Assembly: GCA_016802295.1 (NCBI GenBank)
Contig: JAESIW010000210.1
Coordinates: 496,001-560,000, forward strand
Source: Brachionus rotundiformis
Taxonomy: Eukaryota; Rotifera; Eurotatoria; Ploima; Brachionidae
DNA: 64,000 bases
Direction: 5' to 3'
Under the pieces are notes generated by a model that made no database searches, was not told where the DNA came from, and saw nothing but the letters and a program-made list of their open reading frames with translations. Of the stretch, positions 35,627-43,890 are shown piece after piece. Position numbers and translations under genes: made by a program. Every line of letters starts with the position of its first letter. Positions within the stretch are counted from its first letter, which is position 1.

Positions 35627-37498
35627 CTAATTATTTAAGCTGTTTTGCTTGGTATTTAAACCCGCTAACACGTTATTTTTTTTTAACTCAGATAATTGTT
35701 TTAAAAGCACGTTAATTTTATTATAAGTTTGTTTGTATTCATTACTAGAAGTATTTTGTATTTGTTGCAATTGCTTATACAACGCAGATAAACTGTTGTT
35801 AATTTGTTGTATATTTATTGTAACCTGTTGGTTGCCATTAAGCAAGCTATTTAATGTAGATTTAAAGTAGCTATATGCTGTATTATAATTGTTTATATTA
35901 TTAAAGGTAATATTATACAAGGGTTCTTCCTTTATTTTATTATACCACAACATTGCGTTATTATTGCTTTGTATAATGCTAAGTATGTTAGTATTATTAA
36001 TAACACTAATGTTATCTAATATAAATAATATTAGTTTATCTAAATACATTAAATTGTTATTTACCTGTATATTGCCAGATGCATACTGGCTAAAGTTTAG
36101 CAAATACAAGTCTTCTTCTGCATTACTTAGTATTTCGGCAAATTTAACAATGCAACAAATTAACACGCAACCTTTTAAAAAATATTCTCGGCTATATTCT
36201 ACCATATTACTATATTTTTGCAAGTTTATTGCTTTATTTGGTAGCGTTTTATTGCGTTGCAACAAATATAATTGATTTTTAAAGAATCGTTGCATTTGTT
36301 GCTTTAAGTTAAATCCTTTTATATCGTTGGTTAAGGTGTTAAGTTCTTCTAGTAAAAAACCTGCTTCTTCTGGTTTTTCTACATTTTTATTGGCAGATAA
36401 AAAATGCCACAACACACTAGAAACACTTAAAGCGTTTTGTATTAAATTGTTAAAATCTTGGGCAGAGTTGTTGGCAAAAAAGCTATCGGGGTCAGAATCT
36501 TTTAGCAGTATAAAACTAGGGTTAACCGTATTACTAAGCAAGCTTAAGTACATTTTAGCTACTTTTAGCGTGGCGTTTTGCCCTGCAGAGTCGCCATCTA
36601 AACAAAAAATTGGCATTGCGTTAACTTTATTAATAAAACTTAAATGGTTGCTAGTAATAGCTGTGCCTAAAGTAGCTACAGCGGTGTTAAAACCGTGTTG
36701 ATGCAAGGTTATAACATCTATGTAGCCTTCGGTTATTATTAAATTACTATGCTTAACGTTGTTTATAGCAAGGTTAATGCCGTATAGGTTTTCTTTTTTA
36801 GAAAAAAGCAGGCTTTCTTTAGAATTTAAATATTTAGGTTGCACGTTGGCTAGCATGGTTCTGCCACCAAAGGCTATGGTTTGGTTGTTAAGGTTAATAA
36901 TAGGAAAAATAATACGTTCTTTAAAGGGTTCGTAAATTATACCGTTGCTGTTATAGGCTTTTAGGCCAATTTCTAGCAGGTCTTCTTCGTTAGCGCCGTT
37001 GGCGTATAAAACTTCCCACAGTTGGTTGTTGTTAGCTAAGCTATAACCTAAGTTAAAGTTATTAATTGTAGCTAGGCTTAAGCCCCTATTTAACAAATAA
37101 TTTAAAGCATTAACATTGTTTGTGTTGTGTAAATTATCTTTAAAATAATTGGTAGCTAAGGTGCATAAATTAAGCAATTTTTGTTTATAGCTTTTTTGCT
37201 CTAATTCTTTTTCTGAAAGCGATGCTAAAGTAATGCCTAGCATGTTAGCAAAGTGCTGCAAGGTTATGTTAAAGCTAACATTGTTAAACTTGCTGTAAAA
37301 ATCAAACACATTGCCTTTGGCTTGGCAACCAAAACAGTAAAACACCCCTTTTGCAGGGTTAACAAAAAAAGACGGGGTTTTTTCGCCATGAAAAGGACAA
37401 ATACCTAAGTATTCTTTACCATGGGGCTTAAGCTTAATGTGTTGCCCTATAATTTGTACAATATCAAGCTTATTTCTAATATCTTCTATTGTGCTCAT
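35627..37498 (-). CDS. dnaG: DNA primase
   Basis: 623 residues. N-terminal zinc finger CPFHGEKTPSF...FYCFGCQAKG (Cys-His-Cys-Cys), the RNA polymerase core with YGINLAINNVKHSN, TOPRIM motifs LIITEGYIDVI and FCLDGDSAGQNA, and a helicase-binding C-terminal region that is Asn/Gln rich and poorly conserved. Lies between yqeY and rpoD on the same strand, the usual alphaproteobacterial arrangement. Confidence 0.96.
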   Translation of the reverse strand: MSTIEDIRNKLDIVQIIGQHIKLKPHGKEYLGICPFHGEKTPSFFVNPAKGVFYCFGCQAKGNVFDFYSKFNNVSFNITLQHFANMLGITLASLSEKELEQKSYKQKLLNLCTLATNYFKDNLHNTNNVNALNYLLNRGLSLATINNFNLGYSLANNNQLWEVLYANGANEEDLLEIGLKAYNSNGIIYEPFKERIIFPIINLNNQTIAFGGRTMLANVQPKYLNSKESLLFSKKENLYGINLAINNVKHSNLIITEGYIDVITLHQHGFNTAVATLGTAITSNHLSFINKVNAMPIFCLDGDSAGQNATLKVAKMYLSLLSNTVNPSFILLKDSDPDSFFANNSAQDFNNLIQNALSVSSVLWHFLSANKNVEKPEEAGFLLEELNTLTNDIKGFNLKQQMQRFFKNQLYLLQRNKTLPNKAINLQKYSNMVEYSREYFLKGCVLICCIVKFAEILSNAEEDLYLLNFSQYASGNIQVNNNLMYLDKLILFILDNISVINNTNILSIIQSNNNAMLWYNKIKEEPLYNITFNNINNYNTAYSYFKSTLNSLLNGNQQVTINIQQINNSLSALYKQLQQIQNTSSNEYKQTYNKINVLLKQLSELKKNNVLAGLNTKQNSLNN

Positions 37499-37529
37499 AC
37501 TTTAATTAGGTTGCCTTGGTTTATATGGT

Positions 37530-37979
37530 TTAACTTAAAATACTTTTAACTGTGGTACTAACCAAAGCCATATCTACATTATTAGCATAATTTTGCTTAA
37601 TGTGTGCAATAATTTTACCCATTTCTTTAACCGATTCTATCTTTAATTCTGCAATGGTTTGTTTAACAATTTCTGTGGTTTTTTCGGCACTAAATTGCTC
37701 TGGCAAAAATTTGTTAATAATTGTTATTTCTGCTTGTTCTTTTTGGGCTAAATCTAGCCTATTGGCGTTGGTGTATTGTAATACAGAGTCTATGCGTTGT
37801 TTTACCATTTGTTTAAGCAGTGCTATGGTATCATCGTTAGTAATTTGTTTATTGTTTGTGCGGTTGTTAATTTCTAGCTCTTTAATTTTAGCTATTATTA
37901 ACCTTGCTACAGAAACCTCTTCGGCTTGTTTGTTTTTCATACTAGCTATCATAAATTTAGTTATTTCATCTTTTAACAT
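37530..37979 (-). CDS. yqeY: GatB/YqeY domain protein
   Basis: About 149 residues from ATG 37979, chosen because GGAG sits 7 bases before it. An in-frame TTG at 38015 would add 12 residues that the family lacks. LKDEITKFMIASMKNKQAEEVSVARLI and the later INKFLPEQFSAEKTTEIV, IAELKIESVKEMGKIIAHIK match YqeY, a stand-alone form of the tRNA-binding tail of GatB. Its exact function is unproven; it commonly precedes dnaG. Confidence 0.9.
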   Translation of the reverse strand: MLKDEITKFMIASMKNKQAEEVSVARLIIAKIKELEINNRTNNKQITNDDTIALLKQMVKQRIDSVLQYTNANRLDLAQKEQAEITIINKFLPEQFSAEKTTEIVKQTIAELKIESVKEMGKIIAHIKQNYANNVDMALVSTTVKSILS

Positions 37980-38166
37980 TAGATTCTCCGTATACTTTAA
38001 GTTTAGTTGTTGCAAAAAATAGAATTTAATACTAACATTTTAACTATTAATTTGTTTTATATGTAAATATATTATATACTACTTAAAATTATTTTGTATA
38101 TATTTAAAGGCAATAACAATATAAAATTATAAAAATTTATGGTATAAAAACTAACGGAGACCAATT

Positions 38167-38640
38167 ATGAACAAAATACCTTTAACAATTGCGGGCGTAA
38201 AAACACTAGAAGAAGAAAAGAGTAAACTAAAAAATATAGACAGACCTAACATAATAAAAGCAATTGCCGCCGCCAGAGAACTTGGGGATTTATCGGAAAA
38301 TGCAGAATACCACGCCGCCAGAGAACAACAAAGCTTTATAGAGGGGCGTATTCAAGAATTAGAAGATATTTTAGCCAGAGCAGAAATAATAAACCCTAAA
38401 ACTATAAATACCAATAAAGTGGTTTTTGGTGCCACGGTTACTATTTTAAACTTAGATAACAACCAACAAAAAACTTACCAAATTGTTGGCGAGCCCGAGG
38501 CAAACCTAGAAAACAACTTAATTTCTTATTCTTCGCCCATTGGTAAAGCTTTAATAGGTAAAACCCAAGGCGAAATTGTAGATGTTAACACTAATAAAAA
38601 AGTATCTTCGTTTGAAGTACTAAAAGTAAATTACTTATAA
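38167..38640 (+). CDS. greA: transcription elongation factor GreA
   Basis: Rescues backtracked RNA polymerase by stimulating transcript cleavage. 157 residues. N-terminal coiled coil with the acidic tip LGDLSENAEYHAAREQQSF (Asp and Glu that enter the active site), then the FKBP-like globular domain (VFGATVTILN, ISYSSPIGKALIGKTQGEIV). ACGGAG ribosome binding site. Stands alone and ends in its own terminator. Confidence 0.97.
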   Translation: MNKIPLTIAGVKTLEEEKSKLKNIDRPNIIKAIAAARELGDLSENAEYHAAREQQSFIEGRIQELEDILARAEIINPKTINTNKVVFGATVTILNLDNNQQKTYQIVGEPEANLENNLISYSSPIGKALIGKTQGEIVDVNTNKKVSSFEVLKVNYL

Positions 38641-38665
38641 AAAACCAAACACATTGTAAACTATA

Positions 38666-38699
38666 ATAGAGTTTATATACTAATAAACTCTATTTTTTT
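38666..38699 (+). terminator. intrinsic terminator after greA
   Basis: ATAGAGTTTAT (38666-38676) pairs with ATAAACTCTAT (38683-38693) around a 6-base loop, followed by a run of seven T. A perfect 11-base stem. Confidence 0.85.
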
Positions 38700-38850
38700 A
38701 TATAGGTTTTAGGGCAGTGCTTTAATACGTTATTTGCATTATGTATTAAAACTGTATTTTTATATAGTTGGGTTTAATGGTTATGGTTAAAAGATATGTA
38801 GTATTATATTTACGCTAAAATATATTTTATAACAATACGTTAGCACAATG

Positions 38851-39321
38851 TTACACCAAAACGGCTGTGGTACGCTTTATTTCTTTAGAAATTTTAGTGG
38901 TTCTAACTTTACTTAAAAATGGTACTTTACCTAAGCTTTCGTTTATTAGTTTATGGTAGTCTAGTTCGTCTTTTGCTACTATTTTTATTAAATAGTCGGT
39001 ATTATTGCTTAAGCCGTATATTTCTAGTATATTGGGTATTGCTGTAATGGCTTGTTCAAACAGTTCAAATTCTTTGGGGTTGCTGGCTTTAGTTACTACA
39101 GATGCATAAACTATTAAATTATAATTAAAAAGTGCGTAGTTTAATGTAGCATAAAAACCCGTTATAAAGCCTTCTTCTTCTAACGCTTTTACTCGGCGTA
39201 AACACGGAGACGGCGATATACCTACAATAGAAGATAGTTCTATATTAGAAATTCTTCCATTAGATTGCAGTGTGTTAAGAATTTTACGGTCTATTTCGTC
39301 TAATTTATATTTTTTTGCCAT
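38851..39321 (-). CDS. Lrp/AsnC-family transcriptional regulator
   Basis: About 156 residues from ATG 39321 (MAKKYKLDEIDRKIL). A TTG at 39342 would add seven residues not seen in the family. N-terminal helix-turn-helix (LQSNGRISNIELSSIVGISPSPCLRRVKALEEEG) and C-terminal RAM/ACT-like ligand domain (YGLSNNTDYLIKIVAKD). Members respond to amino acids such as leucine, alanine or proline. Candidate targets in this window are ald and putA-putP, which is inference. It diverges from trxB across a region with a 9-base inverted repeat. Confidence 0.92.
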   Translation of the reverse strand: MAKKYKLDEIDRKILNTLQSNGRISNIELSSIVGISPSPCLRRVKALEEEGFITGFYATLNYALFNYNLIVYASVVTKASNPKEFELFEQAITAIPNILEIYGLSNNTDYLIKIVAKDELDYHKLINESLGKVPFLSKVRTTKISKEIKRTTAVLV

Positions 39322-39402
39322 TTTTATTTTTAATAATAACAAATCAATAAAAAATCTGTTATAAAAATTGTTAATAATTATATTGTAACGGCGTATAAAA
39401 AT

Positions 39403-39444
39403 TTAGGCAATTTATATTTAACAAGTTAGTATATTATTGCCTAA
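39403..39444. promoter_or_regulatory. 9-base inverted repeat, candidate operator between lrp-type gene and trxB
   Basis: TTAGGCAAT (39403-39411) and ATTGCCTAA (39436-39444) are perfect inverted copies separated by 24 AT-rich bases, so arm centres are about three helical turns apart. The position just upstream of the trxB promoter and between divergent genes suggests a binding site, possibly for the neighbouring Lrp-type protein. It is not followed by a T run, so it is not a terminator. Confidence 0.45.
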
Positions 39445-39465
39445 CATTTTATGCATACACATAAA

Positions 39466-39494
39466 TTTACAACTATAAATTAGTATGCTATAAT
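39466..39494 (+). promoter_or_regulatory. sigma-70 promoter for trxB-uvrB
   Basis: TTTACA (39466-39471), 17 bases, TATAAT (39489-39494), with TG one base before the -10 (extended -10). Matches 5/6 and 6/6. The trxB ATG lies 46 bases downstream. Confidence 0.7.
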
Positions 39495-39540
39495 GTATTA
39501 ATATAACAAGTAAAATAAACAACTAACGCAAAACTAAAAT

Positions 39541-40482
39541 ATGACAACACATAACATTATAATTATAGGTAGCGGACCCGCCGGTTACTCTGCTGCAATA
39601 TACGCACAACGTGCTGGTTTAAAAACATTATTAATAGAAGGCCTACAAGTTGGTGGGCAATTAACCCTAACAACACATGTAGAAAACTACCCTGGTTTTA
39701 AAAGCATTTTAGGTACTAATTTAATGCAAAATATGCGCGAACAAGCCTTAGAGCTAGGCGTAGAAATTAAAAGTGATTATATTACACAAGCAAACCTAAA
39801 TGTTTATCCGTATCAATTGCAAGGCTCTGGTTCTACTTATTTAGCCAATAGCATTATTATTTGCACAGGATCTTCTGCTAAATGGTTAGATGCTAAAGGC
39901 GTAAAAGAACTAGCGGGCTTTGGCGTTTCTACTTGTGCCACTTGCGATGGTTTCTTTTTTAAAAATCAAAACGTTGCCGTGGTTGGCGGTGGCAACAGTG
40001 CATTAGAAGAATCGCTATATTTAGCTGGTATTGCTAAGCAGGTTCATCTTATTCATCGTAGAGACACCTTTAGGGGCGAACACATAATGGTACAACGTGT
40101 TAAAAATACACCTAACATTACTATTCATTATAACAGCCAAATTGTGCAGGCAATTTCTAGCCCTACCGCAAAAGAGCTAACCGCACTGCAACTTACAAAC
40201 AACCAAACCAACACCACTAGCACCTTAAATGTTAATGGTTTGTTTATTGCAATAGGGCACAACCCTAATACGCAATTTGTTAAAGATTATTTAATGTTAG
40301 ATGAAGATAACTACCTAGTAACCCACAACAACGGCACACAAGCATTAGATAAAAACGGCAACGTTAAAAAAGGCGTGTTTGTAGCGGGCGATGTAAGAGA
40401 CAAAATTTATCGCCAAGCTATTAGTTCTGCAGGTTTTGGAGCTATGGCCGCATTAGATGCTTATAAATTTTTACAGCATTAA
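39541..40482 (+). CDS. trxB: thioredoxin reductase
   Basis: NADPH-dependent flavoenzyme that keeps thioredoxin reduced. 313 residues. FAD-binding IIGSGPAGYSAAIYAQRAGL (9-28), redox-active Cys132-Ala-Thr-Cys135, NADPH motif VVGGGNSALEESLYL and the C-terminal GVFVAGDVRDKIYRQAISSAGFG. No ribosome binding site of the usual kind is obvious. uvrB starts 22 bases later and should share the transcript. Confidence 0.96.
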   Translation: MTTHNIIIIGSGPAGYSAAIYAQRAGLKTLLIEGLQVGGQLTLTTHVENYPGFKSILGTNLMQNMREQALELGVEIKSDYITQANLNVYPYQLQGSGSTYLANSIIICTGSSAKWLDAKGVKELAGFGVSTCATCDGFFFKNQNVAVVGGGNSALEESLYLAGIAKQVHLIHRRDTFRGEHIMVQRVKNTPNITIHYNSQIVQAISSPTAKELTALQLTNNQTNTTSTLNVNGLFIAIGHNPNTQFVKDYLMLDEDNYLVTHNNGTQALDKNGNVKKGVFVAGDVRDKIYRQAISSAGFGAMAALDAYKFLQH

Positions 40483-40504
40483 TTAATATATATAATAATA
40501 AAAT

Positions 40505-42520
40505 ATGTTTATAAAAAATAACGCATTTCAGTTAAAGTCTAAATACCAACCAGCAGGCGACCAACCAGCGGCTATAAACAACTTAAGCCAAGGGGTTATA
40601 AATGGCGAGCAAAATCAGGTATTGTTGGGCGTAACGGGTTCTGGTAAAACTTTTACCATGGCCAATATAATTGCCAAAACCAAACGCCCTACTTTAATTA
40701 TGGCACACAATAAAACTTTAGCTGCTCAGCTATATAGCGAATTTAAAGAGTTTTTTCCTAATAATGCGGTAGAATACTTTGTATCTTTTTTTGATTACTA
40801 TCAACCAGAAGCCTACGTGCCTTCTTCAGACACATACATAGACAAAGACTCGCAAATAAATGCTAAAATAGAACAAATGAAACTATCTGCAATTTATTCG
40901 TTACTAGAACGCCGAGATTGTATTGTGGTGGCTTCGGTTTCTTCTATTTACGGTATTGGCGAAAAAAACTACTACCAACAAGTAAAACTAGGTTTGCGTA
41001 AAAATCAGGTTATTACCACCAAAGAGCTTGCCATAAAATTAGCAGAACTACAATATGTGCGTAATGACCTTAGCTTTGAACGCTCTACTTTTAGAATAAA
41101 AGGCGATATTATAGAAATTTTTCCGGCGCATTTAGATGATATAGCGGTTAGATTATCTTTTTTTGGAGATGAAATAGAACAAATTAGCATAATAGACCCA
41201 CTAACTTTTAAAACTTTGCAAGTAGTAGAAGAATTTAGTATTTACTCTGCTTCGTTATTTGCCACCCCTAAAGAAGTTATTAATTCGGCTATTCCGCATA
41301 TAAAACAAGAAATGTACGAAAGAGTAAAGTTTTTTAAAGAAAATAATAAATTAATAGAAGCCCAACGCATAGAAGAACGCACCAATTTTGATACAGAAAT
41401 GCTAGCCGCCACCGGCTACACCAAAGGTATAGAAAACTACGTACGCTACCTAAGTGGCAGACCAAGCGGTAGCACGCCTTCTACTTTGTTTGATTATTTA
41501 CCAAAAGATGCTTTAATTTTTGTAGACGAAAGCCACGCCAGCATTGGGCAAATACGTGGTATGTACGAAGCAGATAAATCTAGAAAACAAGTACTGGTAG
41601 ACTACGGTTTTAGGTTGCCTTCGTGCTTAGATAATAGGCCACTTAAATTTGCCGAATGGGATACCTTACGCCCTAGCACCATTTTTGTTTCGGCCACACC
41701 TGCAGAGTTTGAACTTAAACTTACCAACGGCAAAGTGCAAGAGCAACTAATTAGACCCACCGGCCTGCTAGATCCTGTTTGTGAAGTTAAACCCACAAAC
41801 AACCAAATAGAAGATGTAATGCTAGAAATAAAAAAACTTAAAAATAAAAACGAAAGAGTTTTAGTTATTTCTTTAACCAAAAAAATGGCAGAACAAATTG
41901 TAGATTATTTTGCCGAAAATGATATTAAAGCAAAATATTTACATTCGGATGTAGATACCTTAGAGCGGGTTCAAATAATTTCGGCTTTACGCAAAGGCGA
42001 GTTTGATGTATTGGTTGGTATAAATTTATTACGAGAAGGTATAGATATTCCAGAATGTTCGTTGGTTGCTATTTTAGATGCAGATAAAGAAGGCTTTTTG
42101 CGTTCTAAAACGTCTTTAGTGCAAATTATAGGCAGAGCAGCACGTAACGCCAACGGTAAAGTTTTGTTGTATGCTAATAAAATTACCGACTCTTTAGCTT
42201 ATGCCTTAAACGAAAATAAACGCCGTAGAGAAATTCAACACGCTTATAATATTAAACACAACATAACGCCCACTACTACTTATTCTAAAATTATGGAAGT
42301 TAGCGTAGACCAACCAAGCTTTAGCAAAAGCGGAGGCAAAAATAAAGAGAAAATTTTTGACGCCCAAATTACTTACAAAAGCGTTACCGAATTACAAAAA
42401 ATTAAAACAAAAATTAAAAAGCAAATGGATCAAGCCTCTGAAGATTTAAACTTTGAACTTGCCATAGAACTACGAGAGCAATTAAAAAAAGTAGAAAATG
42501 CAATTTTGTTAAATTCGTAA
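40505..42520 (+). CDS. uvrB: excinuclease ABC subunit B
   Basis: Damage-verification helicase of nucleotide excision repair. The 671 residues match the family. Walker A GVTGSGKTFTMAN, the beta-hairpin region YYQPEAYVPSSDTYIDKD, DESHASIGQIRGMY, SATPAEFEL, VGINLLREGIDIPE and QIIGRAARN are present. The C-terminal UVR motif (ASEDLNFELAIELREQL) that contacts UvrC closes the protein. Second gene of trxB-uvrB. Confidence 0.97.
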   Translation: MFIKNNAFQLKSKYQPAGDQPAAINNLSQGVINGEQNQVLLGVTGSGKTFTMANIIAKTKRPTLIMAHNKTLAAQLYSEFKEFFPNNAVEYFVSFFDYYQPEAYVPSSDTYIDKDSQINAKIEQMKLSAIYSLLERRDCIVVASVSSIYGIGEKNYYQQVKLGLRKNQVITTKELAIKLAELQYVRNDLSFERSTFRIKGDIIEIFPAHLDDIAVRLSFFGDEIEQISIIDPLTFKTLQVVEEFSIYSASLFATPKEVINSAIPHIKQEMYERVKFFKENNKLIEAQRIEERTNFDTEMLAATGYTKGIENYVRYLSGRPSGSTPSTLFDYLPKDALIFVDESHASIGQIRGMYEADKSRKQVLVDYGFRLPSCLDNRPLKFAEWDTLRPSTIFVSATPAEFELKLTNGKVQEQLIRPTGLLDPVCEVKPTNNQIEDVMLEIKKLKNKNERVLVISLTKKMAEQIVDYFAENDIKAKYLHSDVDTLERVQIISALRKGEFDVLVGINLLREGIDIPECSLVAILDADKEGFLRSKTSLVQIIGRAARNANGKVLLYANKITDSLAYALNENKRRREIQHAYNIKHNITPTTTYSKIMEVSVDQPSFSKSGGKNKEKIFDAQITYKSVTELQKIKTKIKKQMDQASEDLNFELAIELREQLKKVENAILLNS

Positions 42521-42692
42521 AAATTATAATGCTACAATGTAATTGTATAATATAAATAGGTTTAAATATTTTTGCTATAAAATTAACAACGTTACTTTTG
42601 GTTAAAACTTGTTTAAAATGTTTTTTTTACAAAAATAAAAACTAATTAATGTTGTAATCTGTTGCCTACTTTAAAACCTTACATTAAATGTT

Positions 42693-42741
42693 GCAAAGTG
42701 TGTAATTATACAGTTAGTTAAAAATACTTGTAGCAAAGTGT
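42693..42741. repeat. short direct repeat GCAAAGTGT, two copies 40 bases apart
   Basis: GCAAAGTGT occurs at 42693-42701 and 42733-42741, each preceded by G-T/A-T/G context and followed by G/T-TAA. Both copies lie in the AT-rich spacer. Could be binding sites or chance. Confidence 0.3.
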
Positions 42742-43060
42742 TTAACTTAACATAGCTTAACATTAATTTAATAGCTTAGTTAATAATAATTATTTTTTGT
42801 TATATACGTTGCTTTAATTTTAATTTGTTTTTACTTTAATATTGCAAATTACTTTAGCGTTAAATTTATTAATACAAATACTTTTACTAGTAAGTTTATC
42901 TATTTATAAAAAATATAAATTTATATTAAACTATTTACTTAACTAAATTAATTATAAAAAAATTATAATTTAACTAAACTTTTTTACATAACAACCTTGC
43001 CATAATTTATACATTATAATTAAGCAGTAACTTTACTAGTTTAACTATTATTAATTAAAC

Positions 43061-43080
43061 GTACAAAAATACTTTTGTAC
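43061..43080. repeat. 8-base hairpin in the AT-rich spacer
   Basis: GTACAAAA (43061-43068) and TTTTGTAC (43073-43080) with a 4-base loop. Followed on the plus strand by a T-rich stretch, so it could act as a weak terminator, but no gene ends near it. Confidence 0.4.
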
Positions 43081-43114
43081 ATTTAATTTTAATTTATGTA
43101 AAAGCAATAACTTT

Positions 43115-43132
43115 AATAAATAATTATTTATT
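43115..43132. repeat. 18-base perfect AT palindrome
   Basis: AATAAATAATTATTTATT at 43115-43132 reads the same on both strands. All A/T, so of limited information in this background, but long enough to note. Confidence 0.35.
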
Positions 43133-43550
43133 TGCTTGTGCAAAAAAACACCCAACCTTTTACATTAAAAGCAAAACGCAAACTTTGTATACCGCACCCA
43201 CCTAAAGCAAAAAAGCTAAAGTAGAGAGTTAGAGTTGGTTGTAATAATTTTTATAGTTTTAACTTTTAAATTTAATATTTGTTGTTAGCTATACTGCACT
43301 TTATGTAAAAAAGTTTAGCTTTTGTTGTACTTAACCCACTACATTAACAAAATAACGTTTTACACACCTTTAAACAAAAACATTGCACTTATTACATTAA
43401 AAAATTACAAAAAAACGTATATATACTTTAATTGCGTTTATTTTAAGTTACAAGCACTTTTATAAAAAGCCACACATTAACATTAATAGCGTTTATAAAA
43501 CCTTCTATATGCTTAAAAAACACGCAACCCCTAGTTGCAATAACAATTAC

Positions 43551-43579
43551 TTTACACTTTTATAGAAATATAATATAAT
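43551..43579 (+). promoter_or_regulatory. sigma-70 promoter for the TM2-domain gene
   Basis: TTTACA (43551-43556), 17 bases, TATAAT (43574-43579). An AAGGA ribosome binding site at 43602-43606 and the ATG at 43612 follow, giving a short leader. The -35 sequence and spacing are identical to the trxB promoter. Confidence 0.7.
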
Positions 43580-43611
43580 TATTTTATAAAAAATAAAAAA
43601 AAAGGATAATT

Positions 43612-43839
43612 ATGAAATTAACATACAAAAGCTACTTTGTAGCTTATTTACTATTGTTTTTTTTAGGTTTAATTGGGGCACATAGATTTTATGTAGGCAG
43701 AACCGGAAGCGGTCTTTTATATTTTTTTACTTTAGGTATTTCTTTATTTGGTTGGTTGTTTGATTTTTTTTATACCTATAAAATGGTAGCAGATTATAAC
43801 AAAGAAGTAGACATAACTTTAAAAATGGTAAATAAATAA
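43612..43839 (+). CDS. small TM2-domain membrane protein
   Basis: 75 residues with two membrane helices (YFVAYLLLFFLGLIGAHRFYVG and GLLYFFTLGISLFGWLFDFFY) joined by a short turn. The G-A-H-R-F-Y-V-G and LFDFF elements define the TM2 family. Its role is unknown in bacteria. It has its own promoter and terminator, so it is a monocistronic unit, isolated by a 1.1 kb spacer upstream. Confidence 0.9.
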   Translation: MKLTYKSYFVAYLLLFFLGLIGAHRFYVGRTGSGLLYFFTLGISLFGWLFDFFYTYKMVADYNKEVDITLKMVNK

Positions 43840-43842
43840 GTA

Positions 43843-43870
43843 AAAAGAGGCTAAAAATATAGCCTCTTTT
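43843..43870. terminator. intrinsic terminator between TM2 gene and convergent glpF
   Basis: AAAAGAGGCTA (43843-43853) with TAGCCTCTTTT (43860-43870), 6-base loop. Flanked by A and T runs, so probably works in both directions. Confidence 0.85.
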
Positions 43871-43890
43871 GTTTTTATAAATAAATAAAA

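Larger units (their letters stand above)
42521..43611. other. 1.1 kb very AT-rich spacer between uvrB and the TM2 gene
   Basis: The longest gene-free stretch of the window. No reading frame of useful length with coding character is seen on either strand, and no tRNA, tmRNA, 4.5S RNA or RNase P signature. It holds several copies of ACATTAA (starts at 42681, 42760, 43162, 43341, 43394, 43474 and 43480), two GCAAAGTGT copies 40 bases apart (42693 and 42733), a hairpin at 43061-43080, an 18-base AT palindrome at 43115-43132, a less AT-rich block near 43150-43245, and the TM2 promoter at its right edge. Genes on both sides mostly run on the minus strand, so there is no strand switch typical of oriC. 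Confidence 0.6.

Noticed and set aside
38700..38850. Possible gene or RNA between greA terminator and the Lrp-type gene
   Set aside because: About 150 AT-rich bases with no frame, hairpin or promoter pair that I could support.
42995..43027. dif-like sequence (CATAA ... TTATA arms) in the AT-rich spacer
   Set aside because: The centre would be 8 bases instead of 6 and the right arm differs from the known XerD half-site; in such AT-rich DNA it is likely chance.
42521..43611. Chromosome origin (oriC)
   Set aside because: No clear DnaA box cluster was seen, gene strand bias does not flip here and no typical origin genes are adjacent.
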